In this document: positions 29,709 to 37,533 of the stretch, one piece after another | How the letters are laid out: every line of letters starts with the position of its first letter | How positions within the stretch are numbered: the stretch's first letter is position 1 | Assembly: GCF_014201115.1 (NCBI RefSeq) | Contig: NZ_JACHDO010000001.1 | Location: 3,100,001 to 3,164,000 of the forward strand | Length of the DNA stretch: 64,000 bases | From: Nocardiopsis metallicus | Lineage (GTDB): Bacteria; Actinomycetota; Actinomycetes; Streptosporangiales; Streptosporangiaceae | Direction: 5' to 3' | The notes under the pieces: generated by a model | The model's input: the letters and a program-made list of their open reading frames with translations, nothing else | What the model was told of the DNA's origin: nothing | Database searches by the model: none | Program-made: the position numbers and the translations under genes

Positions 29709-30215
29709 CTACGCCGGGTTCTCCGGGCCGATCCCCCTCGCGGTGGCGAGCAGCTCCTCCTCGCCGAGGAGGCCGGAGGCGTCGCGGACCTCGACGGCGA
29801 CCCCCGGGCCCGGGGTCCAGAAGGCCTCGGTCTCCCCGTACAGGCCTTCGGTGCCGTTGTTGTCGAAGTCCCTCAGGTTCCAGGTGTCCGGATCGCGCTC
29901 GTGGTAGTGGGTGAGGAACTCGCGGACCGCGGCCAGGTCGGTGAGCTTCTCCCCTCGCAGGACCAGGACCTGCATTACCACCTGGAATCCACCGCCCTCC
30001 TTGGCCTGCTCCCAGAACCGGGCGGTGAAGGCGACGTCCTCCCACTCGTAGTCGGAGTCCAGGGTCGAGGCCTGTGCCTCGACCTGGGCGGGCAGGTGTC
30101 CGATGGTGAATCCGTCCAAGGGTCCTCCTCGAGGGCCGACGGCGGGCGCTGCCGCCGTGAGAGCGAGTGCGAGCGCGGTGGCGAGGGCCGCCGCGGCCCA
30201 CCTGGTCAGGGGCAT
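29709..30215 (-). CDS. secreted protein of unknown function
   Basis: The product is 168 aa. A clear signal peptide opens it (PLTRWAAAALATALALALTAAAPAVG). The mature part begins GPLDGFTIGHLPAQVE and continues with DYEWEDVAFTARFWE and FLTHYHERDPDTWNLRDFDNNGTEG, with no cysteine and no known domain that I recognise. The ATG at 30215 is preceded by a near-ideal GGAGGTGACC, which rules out the longer frame to 30332. The composition suggests a small secreted beta-rich protein. Similar proteins seem to occur in Streptomyces (recollection, not verified). Confidence 0.78.
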   Translation of the reverse strand: MPLTRWAAAALATALALALTAAAPAVGPRGGPLDGFTIGHLPAQVEAQASTLDSDYEWEDVAFTARFWEQAKEGGGFQVVMQVLVLRGEKLTDLAAVREFLTHYHERDPDTWNLRDFDNNGTEGLYGETEAFWTPGPGVAVEVRDASGLLGEEELLATARGIGPENPA

Positions 30216-30386
30216 GGTCACCTCCACCGGTGACCTCGGGACCCTCCCGAAGCACCGGTTCCTCCATGCTCCGCGAGGGCGACGACCAGTACCAGGGTGT
30301 GCCCGAACCTGTGGATAACTCCGTTCCGACACACCCTGGGCGGGTCGGTGCCCCTTTCGGCGACCGCCTCGGCAGCGGTGCCTGGA

Positions 30387-31613
30387 TCAGTAGCCGCTGC
30401 CGTTGCGGATGTGGTTGTCGTACAGGAACTCGGCGATCGCCAAGGAGGAGGTCGCCGCGGGCGAGGGCGCGTTGCGCACGCACACCACCCGGCCGCGGGT
30501 GTCCACGTGGAAGTCGTCCAGGAGGCCGCCGTCGCGGCCCAGGGCCTGGGCGCGGACCCCGGCGGGAGCAGGGCGCAGGTCGGCGGTGGTGAGTTCGGGG
30601 AGCAGGCGGCGGGCCTGGGCGGCGAAGACCGCGCGGGAGGCCGAGACCAGGGTCTCCCGGGCGCCGACGGACCAGTGCTTGCGGGCCAACCGCCAGAACC
30701 CGGGCCAGGCCAGGGTCTGGGCGAGTTCGCGGGCGCGCAGGTCGCGTGCGCGGTAGCCCTCCCGGGCCAGGGCCAGGATGGCGTTGGGTCCGGCCATGAC
30801 CTCGCCGTGGACGTGGCGGGTCAGGTGCACGCCCAGGAAGGGGTAGCGGGGGTCTGGGACCGGGTAGAGGAGGCCGCGCACGAGGTAGCTGCGTTCGGGG
30901 ACGAGCTCGTGGTAGTGGCCGCGGAAGGGGACGACTCGGGGATCAGCGGCGCCGCCGGCCATACGGGCCAGCTGGTCGCTCTGGAGTCCACCGCACAGGA
31001 CCAGCCGGTCGAACCGGTGGATGGCCCGCTCCCCCTTGGGGTCGCCGGTGAGGACCTCGGTGCCGTCGTGGTCCTGGCGGAGGTCGATGACGGGGGTGTT
31101 GAGCAGGACCCGGCCGCCTGAGCGGCGCACGTCGTCGGCGATCTGCTCGGCGACCGCGACGAAGTCGGTGATGGCGGTGGTGGGCGAGTGCAGGGCGGCG
31201 GTGCCCGCCGCGTGGGGTTCGATCCCGCGCAGGCCCTCGGGGCCCAGTCGGGTGATGCCGGGGACACCGTTCTCCTTGGCTCTGCGCTCGATGTCGTCGA
31301 GGCGGGCCTCGTCGTCGGGGTTCACCGCGACGAGGAGCTTGCCCGCCTCCTCGTAGGGCAGGCCGTTCTCCGCGCAGTAGTCCCTGAGCAGCCCGACGCC
31401 CCTGCGGCAGAGCGTGGCCTTGAGGGATCCGGGCCGGTAGTAGAGCCCGGCGTGGACGACGCCGCTGTTGTGGCCGGTCTGGTGCGCGGCGACCCGGTTC
31501 TCCTTCTCCAGGACGGTGACCCGGGTGCCGGGACGGTGGAGGGTGATGTGGCGGGCCAGGGCCAGTCCGACGATCCCCGCTCCGATGATGCCGATGTGTT
31601 CGGTGCTGCGCAT
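30387..31613 (-). CDS. lhgO: L-2-hydroxyglutarate oxidase
   Basis: The 408-aa FAD enzyme begins with the dinucleotide-binding fold IGIIGAGIVGLALARHI and has HNSGVVHAGLYYRPGS, the LhgO/YgaF signature, near residue 50. Later segments such as VPFRGHYHELVPERSYLVRGLLYPVPDP and FLGVHLTRHVHGEV agree with the family. It oxidises L-2-hydroxyglutarate to 2-oxoglutarate at the membrane with quinone as acceptor. No ribosome site precedes the ATG; TAGCGT sits 6 nt upstream, suggesting a leaderless mRNA. It seems monocistronic. Confidence 0.92.
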   Translation of the reverse strand: MRSTEHIGIIGAGIVGLALARHITLHRPGTRVTVLEKENRVAAHQTGHNSGVVHAGLYYRPGSLKATLCRRGVGLLRDYCAENGLPYEEAGKLLVAVNPDDEARLDDIERRAKENGVPGITRLGPEGLRGIEPHAAGTAALHSPTTAITDFVAVAEQIADDVRRSGGRVLLNTPVIDLRQDHDGTEVLTGDPKGERAIHRFDRLVLCGGLQSDQLARMAGGAADPRVVPFRGHYHELVPERSYLVRGLLYPVPDPRYPFLGVHLTRHVHGEVMAGPNAILALAREGYRARDLRARELAQTLAWPGFWRLARKHWSVGARETLVSASRAVFAAQARRLLPELTTADLRPAPAGVRAQALGRDGGLLDDFHVDTRGRVVCVRNAPSPAATSSLAIAEFLYDNHIRNGSGY

Positions 31614-31625
31614 GGGCGCACGCTA
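31614..31625 (-). promoter_or_regulatory. candidate -10 of leaderless lhgO transcript
   Basis: On the minus strand TAGCGT (31625-31620) is 6 nt from the ATG, the same spacing as at the DUF1015 and GNAT genes. Confidence 0.42.
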
Positions 31626-31700
31626 GCAACCCGCTGTCCGACCGCCGGGGTGAGGGTCCCGGAGTCATCGTGGAAGCAGAGCCTCACCCGCGGCCCGAAA

Positions 31701-32150
31701 TCACAGGGAGCGGAGTCCGACGAGGACCGCGTGCAGTATGTCCTCTCGCCCCAGTGGCCGGGAGGGACCGCAGCGCTGGAGTGAGCCGTCGGAGACCATG
31801 TCGGCGACCATCGCGCGGACCTGCCCCATGGGAAGCCCGACCTCCGCGGCGAGTTCGGCCACGGTTCGGGCCCGCAGCGCGTGGTTGAGGATGGTCTCCC
31901 GTTCGGGGCGCAACCACTCGTGGCGGCCGGGGGTACGGGCGGCCATGACGAGGGTCAGCAGGTCGAGGTCGGTGGTTCTGGTGGTGGGTGGCACGGCCGC
32001 CGCGGTTCCGGCGTCGACGGCGTAGGGGCGCAGGAACCTCTCGTTCTCCGCGTCCTCTCCTCCGCCCACGGGTCTGGCTTCGTTCCCGTCGGTGCGGTTG
32101 GCCGTGCCACGGTCCGTCAGGCGACGGGCGTGGCGGCCCTCAGCGCTCAC
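31701..32150 (-). CDS. cvnC: DUF742 protein (CvnC-like) of an incomplete conservon
   Basis: A 149-aa DUF742 protein. A variable N-terminal third precedes the conserved FLRPYAVDAG, the TDLDLLTLVMAA stretch, a winged-helix-like segment (ARTVAELAAEVGLPMGQVRAMVADMVSDG) and the closing DILHAVLVGLRSL. In Streptomyces conservons the C component acts with a histidine-kinase-like A, a roadblock B and a GTPase D. Here the start overlaps the kinase stop by 11 bp, but no B or D gene is present, unlike the set 4 kb away. Confidence 0.9.
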   Translation of the reverse strand: MSAEGRHARRLTDRGTANRTDGNEARPVGGGEDAENERFLRPYAVDAGTAAAVPPTTRTTDLDLLTLVMAARTPGRHEWLRPERETILNHALRARTVAELAAEVGLPMGQVRAMVADMVSDGSLQRCGPSRPLGREDILHAVLVGLRSL

Positions 32151-34551
32151 TGTGTCCTCCTCTGGGCGGTGTCGGGAAAGCTGTGGTGTCGGGGGTGGCG
32201 GGGCCGAAGGGTTCGGCTTCCCCCAAGGGTTCCTGCGCTGTGGAGGGCTCCTGTCCCCCGAAGGAGACCGTCCCGCCGGAGGGTCCGTACGGCCCCTGGG
32301 GTCCGGAGGCGCCGATCTGGTACTGGGGACCGCTCAACGGGCCGCTCGGCGGCTGGTGGCCGCCTGAGGCCTGTGGTCCGCTCCGCGCCCGGGGATCGGT
32401 GGGGAACGGGATCCCCTGGGGGCCGGAGTACCCGTACGGGCCCGGTGCTCCCTGCGGCCCCGACGGGTACGTCGGTCCCGGCTGCCCGGGCCCCGAAGGC
32501 ACCGTCCCCTGGGGGTGCAGGTGGCCGAGTACCCCCGGGAAGGAGGGCGCCCCGACGGGGGCGCCGTTGACCGCGGCCGGATTGTCCGCGGGCTCCAGCA
32601 GGCTGTCCGGGATGAGCGCGGTGGCCAGGGTCCCCCCGTAGGGCGAGGGGTGCAGCCACACGCGGATGCCGTGCCGTTCGGCCAGGCGGGCCACGACGAA
32701 CAGGCCCAGGCGGGGGTCCTCGGGCAGGGCCATCACGTCGAACTCCGGCGGCCGGGTGAGCGTGCGCTCGGCGGCCGCGTACCCCTGTTCGGACATGCCC
32801 AGGCCGCGGTCCTCGATCTCCACGACCAGGCCCCCACCAACCGGGGTGCAGCCGACGTCCACGGGGGTCCCGGCGGGTGAGAACTGGGTTGCGTTCTCCA
32901 CCAGTTCGGCAAGGAGGTGGACGACGTCCGCCACGACCTGGCCGTGCATGAGCACCCGGGGTGCGGAGGTGAGCCGGACCCGGTCGAAGTCCTCGGTCTC
33001 GGCGATGGCGGCGCGCAGCACGTCCACGAGCGGCCGGGGCTGGCGCCAGCGGCGGGCGGACTGGCCGCCGCCCAGGATGATGAGGTTGTCGGCGTAGCGG
33101 CGCGCCCGGGTGGCCAGGTGGTCCAGGCGGAAGAGCCGCCGCAGGGCCTCGGGGTCCTGCTCGTTGTACTCGATCTCGTCGAGCAGGCGCAGTTGGCGCT
33201 GGACCAGGGTCTGGTTGCGGAAGGCGATCCCGAGAAAGGCGCGGTTGGCGCCGCGGCGGATCTCGGCCTGCCGGACGGCCGCCTCCACCGCGGTGATCTG
33301 GGCGCTGTCGAAGGCCTCGGCGACCTGGCCGATCTCGTCGTCACCCGTCTCGTCCAGGGCCGGGAGTTCGTCCACCACGTCGACCTTGTTGCCCCGTTGG
33401 GCGCGGTCGATGATCTCGGGCAGGTCGGCGTCCCGGTCCAGGATCTGTTCGCGCAGGCCGGTGAGGCGTTCGGAGAGGCGGCGTGAGGAGCGGCTCACCA
33501 GGGCGATGGCGACCATCCCGCCGATCAGGGTGACGGCCGCGGCGGCGACCCCGAGGGCGACCCTGAGCAGGGCGGCGCTCCAGGCCAGGTCCACGGTGCG
33601 CGCGGTTTGGGCCTCGGCGATGCCGTCCAGGGCCAGGGCGGCGACGGACGAGGAGGCGTCCCAGGCGTCGGCCTCGACCTCGATGACGGAGTTCCACTCG
33701 GTCAGGGGTTCCTGTCCGGGGACGGTTTCGTCGGCCTCGGCGACCGGGGGCCGGGTGACGACGCGGCGGCTGAGCGCCTCGGCGGTGGTCCAGAGATCCT
33801 CCTGGACCAGGGCTTCGTAGTCGGCGCGCACGCTGGGGTGCATCGCGTGGGTGACGGTGTCCAGGGTGGCGCGGTAGGAGGCGGTGAGGAAGGTGAAGTG
33901 GGCCGTCTCCTCGTAGGTCATCTTCCCTGCGGGGATGACCCCGGCGAGCAGGGCGTCGGCGGTCGCGTAGTCGTCGCGAGCGGCGAGGAGCTCCCTGGTG
34001 AGGACGGCGTCGGTGAGGTTCTCGCCGCCGTCGGTGGTGTGCAGCAGCGCGGTGGCGGTGTCGGTGAGGGTGGACAGGAGGCCCCCGTAGCTGACCAGGG
34101 TCTCCTCACGGTTGGCGGTGCGGGCGTCGACCGCCGAGCGCAGGGGGGTCAGGAGGTCCGGGGTTCCGGTCACCAGGGCGGCGTTACGGATCACCTCGTC
34201 GTCGCGGCCGTCCTGCAGCCGTTCGGCCAGGGCCAGGGCCTCGGTCAGGGCCTCGTCCGTGCTCTGTCGCTGCTCCTCCAGCTCTCCGTGGAAGTTAGAG
34301 TCGCCGGCACCGTCCTGGACGCCCAGGTGAACCATGGACAGGCGGCGCTCGGCCCGGAGTTCGGTCGCGGCCCGGGAGAGGACCTCGGTGCCCTCCTTGG
34401 CCTGGCTGACGGCGCCCATGAGCTGGGCGGCCTGGACGGTGCCGAGTGTGGCCACGACGAGCCAGAGCGCGAGGAAGCACAGGCTCGGGATGAGCACGAT
34501 TCGGGTGAGCTGCCCGCGGATCGTCCGGGTGGACGCGTGAGTTCTTCGCAT
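32140..34551 (-). CDS. cvnA: CvnA-like sensor kinase with Pro/Gly-rich tail
   Basis: 803 aa. A transmembrane helix near residues 17-40 (IVLIPSLCFLALWLVVATLG), a nitrate/nitrite-sensor-like helical extracellular region, a second helix (about 325-355) and a HAMP-like linker lead to the helix containing RNQTLVQRQLRLLDEIEYN and LDHLATR. A GHKL ATPase domain follows with N-box LLAELVENATQFSPAG and VEIEDRGLGM. The last 130 residues are rich in SGPQG- and PYG-like repeats. These kinases are membrane signal receivers of the conservon system. It has only a DUF742 partner here. Confidence 0.92.
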   Translation of the reverse strand: MRRTHASTRTIRGQLTRIVLIPSLCFLALWLVVATLGTVQAAQLMGAVSQAKEGTEVLSRAATELRAERRLSMVHLGVQDGAGDSNFHGELEEQRQSTDEALTEALALAERLQDGRDDEVIRNAALVTGTPDLLTPLRSAVDARTANREETLVSYGGLLSTLTDTATALLHTTDGGENLTDAVLTRELLAARDDYATADALLAGVIPAGKMTYEETAHFTFLTASYRATLDTVTHAMHPSVRADYEALVQEDLWTTAEALSRRVVTRPPVAEADETVPGQEPLTEWNSVIEVEADAWDASSSVAALALDGIAEAQTARTVDLAWSAALLRVALGVAAAAVTLIGGMVAIALVSRSSRRLSERLTGLREQILDRDADLPEIIDRAQRGNKVDVVDELPALDETGDDEIGQVAEAFDSAQITAVEAAVRQAEIRRGANRAFLGIAFRNQTLVQRQLRLLDEIEYNEQDPEALRRLFRLDHLATRARRYADNLIILGGGQSARRWRQPRPLVDVLRAAIAETEDFDRVRLTSAPRVLMHGQVVADVVHLLAELVENATQFSPAGTPVDVGCTPVGGGLVVEIEDRGLGMSEQGYAAAERTLTRPPEFDVMALPEDPRLGLFVVARLAERHGIRVWLHPSPYGGTLATALIPDSLLEPADNPAAVNGAPVGAPSFPGVLGHLHPQGTVPSGPGQPGPTYPSGPQGAPGPYGYSGPQGIPFPTDPRARSGPQASGGHQPPSGPLSGPQYQIGASGPQGPYGPSGGTVSFGGQEPSTAQEPLGEAEPFGPATPDTTAFPTPPRGGHSER

Positions 34552-34896
34552 GGCCCCCTCCAGCCCGTGCGGGTGCCGCGGCGTCCTGGAGAGGTGCCCC
34601 GGCGGCTTTCGGTCCTGCCGAGGCTATCGAAAAATCATTGCCGTACGTTGTCAAACCATCACGACTAGTTATCCAACATCATTGGTTGATCGGAGCCGAG
34701 CGTGCTAGAGAGCGACCAGAACGGAACGAAAAAGCAGGTCACACACGATCGGGGACCCCGGGCAACGCCGCAGGGCCACCCGGAGGTCCGAGCGGCCCTG
34801 CGTGAGAGTTCCTGAGGATGAGGTCCTGGTGTGGCGTGTCGCGTGTGGCTGAGCGCCTCGCGTATCGGGTACGGCGTGTCGCGGGATGGCGCGGAT
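34552..34896. other. intergenic region between CvnA-like and CbiX-like genes
   Basis: 345 bp, partly AT-rich (34630-34690). On the minus strand TTGACA (34654-34649) could be the -35 of the cvnA-like gene, with a poor -10 (TTCGAT). The left arm of the CbiX gene terminator lies at 34769. No coding frame is supported. Confidence 0.5.
34769..34802 (-). terminator. hairpin terminator after the CbiX-like gene
   Basis: Perfect 9-bp arms CGCAGGGCC (34769-34777) and GGCCCTGCG (34794-34802) with a 16-nt loop, about 95 bp past the stop, without a strong T-run. Confidence 0.6.
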
Positions 34897-35814
34897 TCAG
34901 GACTCCGGACGGTGCCGGGAACCCACCGGGGCGGGCAGCTCCTCCGCAGTGGGGGGCTGCTCCACACCGAGCGAGTTGAGCACCTCGGCGTAGCGCAGCG
35001 CGGCGATCTTGCCCAGGAGGCTGTCCGCCCCCAGGGAAGCACAGGGCCTGGCGCCGAAGCGCTCGGCGAGGCCGGCCAGCTGATCGGCGGGCATCTCCGG
35101 GCCCAGCGCGCTGGGCGCGATGACCGGGCGCTGGCAGCCACCCTGGCGGAGCTGGGCGAGGACCTGCTCGAGCGAGGCCTCGTTCTCGAGGTCCGCAGGA
35201 AGCACAGTCAAGCCGAGCCGGGCCGCGAGCAGGACCGCGGTCACCCCGGCGGCGCCCACGGCGCCCTCACCGCCCACGGCCCCCACCACGACGCCGTCGG
35301 CCATCGTGGTGTTGCGGGCGGTCACACTGATCAAGCGCATGCGGTCGGCGCGCACGTACCCGGCCTCGGCCAGGCGCAGGTGCAGTACTTCGGCCAGCAT
35401 CGGGTGCGGGCCCAGGCCCTCGGTGACGCGGGCGTCGGCCCCGGCCTTGGCCACGGCCGCCCCGATCGCGGCGCTGGTGGCCGCGTGCGGGGCGGTGACC
35501 AGCGGGACCACGACCCCGGCGAGCGGGCGTTCGTCGGACTTCTCCAGGCCGGTCAGGGCCTCGTCGAGGCTCTGTTCCCGACCCTCGGTGTGTCCGAACC
35601 GGATGGTGACCTCGGGGCGGTAGGCCCGGACGAGATCGGCCATTCGGGCACCGATCAACTCACCGTCGGCGTCCCTGGCCTGTTCAGCCGTGCCCGGGAC
35701 CGCCATGATCAGGGCGGGGGTACCGAACCAGTTGTCGAAGGACAGCGGGTTGCGGTGGCGTCCGGAACGCCGCTTGGGCAGTTCGCGTGGGGGAAGTCGG
35801 TCAGAGTTTCGCAT
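34897..35814 (-). CDS. CbiX/sirohydrochlorin chelatase-like protein, first metal His missing
   Basis: The 305-aa protein aligns by pattern with the duplicated CbiX fold. The first half has PALIMAVPGTAEQARDADG, where chelatases have a GHGS motif, so the first catalytic His is replaced by Pro. The second element VVVPLVTAPHA keeps the His of the PLFLxxGxH motif. The C-terminal half repeats the fold (GGEGAVGAAGVTAVLLAARLG). It may be a non-catalytic paralog. The ATG at 35814 is chosen; a TTG at 35853 lacks a ribosome site. It sits between two conservons. Confidence 0.65.
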   Translation of the reverse strand: MRNSDRLPPRELPKRRSGRHRNPLSFDNWFGTPALIMAVPGTAEQARDADGELIGARMADLVRAYRPEVTIRFGHTEGREQSLDEALTGLEKSDERPLAGVVVPLVTAPHAATSAAIGAAVAKAGADARVTEGLGPHPMLAEVLHLRLAEAGYVRADRMRLISVTARNTTMADGVVVGAVGGEGAVGAAGVTAVLLAARLGLTVLPADLENEASLEQVLAQLRQGGCQRPVIAPSALGPEMPADQLAGLAERFGARPCASLGADSLLGKIAALRYAEVLNSLGVEQPPTAEELPAPVGSRHRPES

Positions 35815-35957
35815 ACCAGGATTCAGACGAGAGGTGGATGGGTGCGCTGTCAAAGCGGGTGGTCACTGCCGCGACATTGTAGCGTTCAACACCACATTCA
35901 CGGGCGTTTCTCCTGAACGTATACCGGACCGACGCTGTTCCGAAGCGCGGGGCCAGG
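35815..35957. other. gap between cvnD and the CbiX-like gene
   Basis: About 140 bp, probably holding the CbiX-like promoter (TTGACA at 35854-35849 on the minus strand). I see no clear cvnD terminator. Confidence 0.35.
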
Positions 35958-36578
35958 TCAGCCGCTCAGCGCCGGGCGTCGGCTGTTGATGACATGGGTG
36001 ACCAGCCGGACGAGGACCTCCTTGGCGGATTCGCGTTCGCGGGCGTCCGCCACCAGCACGGGGACCTCGGGCGGGATGTCGAGGGCCTCGCGCACCTCCT
36101 CGATCCTGTACTCGGCGGACCCTTCGAAGCGGTTGACCGCGACGACGAACGGCAGCCCCCGGCGCTCGAAGAAGTCCACCGCGTGGAAGCAGGTGTCCAG
36201 GCGCCGTGTGTCGGCCAGGACCACGGCGCCCAGGGCGCCCTCCACCAGCTCCTCCCACATGAACCAGAAGCGGTCCTGTCCCGGGGTACCGAACAGGTAC
36301 AGCACGATGTCCTCGTTGATGGTGATGCGGCCGAAGTCCAGCGCGACCGTGGTGGTGGTCTTGTCCTCCACTCCCCCGAGATCGTCCACCCCCTGGCTGG
36401 CCTCGGTCATCACCTCCTCGGTGCTCAGCGGGGTGATCTCGCTGACAGAGGCCACCATCGTGGTCTTGCCCGCGCCGAACCCCCCGGCGACGATGATCTT
36501 GACGGCCTGGGGGATCGCCTCCGGCGCCTGACGCGCCTCCTGGGTTCCCGGCCGGATCTCAGAGTCTGCGGATGCCAT
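35958..36578 (-). CDS. cvnD: CvnD Ras-like GTPase
   Basis: 206-aa conservon GTPase. The P-loop is GGFGAGKTTMVASVSE (about residue 34). The switch region includes TTTTVALDFGRITI, the DxxG-equivalent is YLFGTPGQDRF, and the NKxD-equivalent is AVNRFEG. It binds GTP and acts with CvnA, B and C at the membrane. It overlaps cvnC by 20 bp and is the last gene of the unit. Confidence 0.95.
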   Translation of the reverse strand: MASADSEIRPGTQEARQAPEAIPQAVKIIVAGGFGAGKTTMVASVSEITPLSTEEVMTEASQGVDDLGGVEDKTTTTVALDFGRITINEDIVLYLFGTPGQDRFWFMWEELVEGALGAVVLADTRRLDTCFHAVDFFERRGLPFVVAVNRFEGSAEYRIEEVREALDIPPEVPVLVADARERESAKEVLVRLVTHVINSRRPALSG

Positions 36579-37101
36579 CGAGTACCGCCTGAAGTACTTT
36601 CTTCTCGGGGAGCTGGGTCACGGGCGCCATGGCCCGGGTGTGAACGTCGCCCTCGGCCACGAGATCACCGAGGAGCACCTTGACCACCGTCAGCGGTATG
36701 TCCAGGCGCGCGGAGATCTCCGCCACCGATATGGGCCTGCGACACAGTGTCAGGATCGCTTGGAGTTCGGGATCGCGGACGCGGTCGGCGCGGTCGCGGG
36801 CGGCCATCACGATCGTGATCAGGTCCAGTCGGCGCCCCTCGTTACCGGGCCGGGTCCTTCCCCTGGTCATCGTGTAGGGCCGGACCAGGGGACCGGCCGG
36901 TGCGTCGCCCGGGTTGACCCCGGCGGAGGGCCCTTCGGAGGTGGGGTGTCCCCGCCCCCGGTGCCAGGTCGGGGGCGGGCGCCGGGACGATCCGGGCTCC
37001 TGCCCGCTCCCCCGTCCCTCCCGTTCCCCGGCCGGGGACGCCACGCTCGACAGCGGTGCGCCGCGCTGGTTGGCCCCGCGCTGCTCTCCGGGGGTGTTCA
37101 C
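36559..37101 (-). CDS. cvnC: CvnC DUF742 protein
   Basis: 180 aa. The first 85 residues are low-complexity. The conserved core has VRPYTMTRGRTRPGN, LDLITIVMAARD, a helix-turn-helix-like SVAEISARLDIPLTVVKVLLGDLV and the ending KKVLQAVLDGIRRL. A GTG start overlaps the roadblock gene stop by one base, indicating coupled translation. It is the third gene of the complete conservon. Confidence 0.93.
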   Translation of the reverse strand: MNTPGEQRGANQRGAPLSSVASPAGEREGRGSGQEPGSSRRPPPTWHRGRGHPTSEGPSAGVNPGDAPAGPLVRPYTMTRGRTRPGNEGRRLDLITIVMAARDRADRVRDPELQAILTLCRRPISVAEISARLDIPLTVVKVLLGDLVAEGDVHTRAMAPVTQLPEKKVLQAVLDGIRRL

Positions 37102-37532
37102 TAACTCCCGCCTCCCATGGCCGTCAGGTGTGCCGGGTGCCGGGGCGCCGCGGTGAGGAACTGGCCGACCCGCTTGACCCTCAGGTTCATCTCGTAGGCG
37201 ACCAGGCCGACGTCGGCGTCCTCCGTGGCCAGCACGGCCAGACAGGCACCGGCACCGGCCGCGGTGACGAACAGGTACGCGTGCTCCATCTCCACCACGG
37301 TCTGCCGTACGTCGCCGCCGCCGAAGTGGCGACCGGTGCCCCGAGCCAGGCTCTGGAACGCCGAGGCCAGCGCGGACAGGTGTTCGGCGTCCTCCGAAGC
37401 CAGTCCCCGGGAGCGGCCGAGCAGCAGTCCGTCGGCCGACAGGACGATCGCGTGGCTGGCCCCCACCACACGGTCGACCAGGTCATCGAGGAGCCAGTCC
37501 AGGTTGTCCGCAGCCTTGCTCTTGCTCACCAT
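37101..37532 (-). CDS. cvnB: CvnB roadblock/LC7 domain protein
   Basis: 143 aa. The ATG at 37532 begins 1 nt after the kinase stop. The product has the roadblock features LDWLLDDLVDRVVGASHAIVLSADGLLLGRSRGL, the EDAEHLSALASAFQSLA helix and VEMEHAYLFVTAAGAGACLAVLA. Roadblock proteins of this kind act with CvnD, probably controlling its GTP cycle. The gene order A-B-C-D is intact. Confidence 0.95.
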   Translation of the reverse strand: MVSKSKAADNLDWLLDDLVDRVVGASHAIVLSADGLLLGRSRGLASEDAEHLSALASAFQSLARGTGRHFGGGDVRQTVVEMEHAYLFVTAAGAGACLAVLATEDADVGLVAYEMNLRVKRVGQFLTAAPRHPAHLTAMGGGS

Positions 37533-37533
37533 C

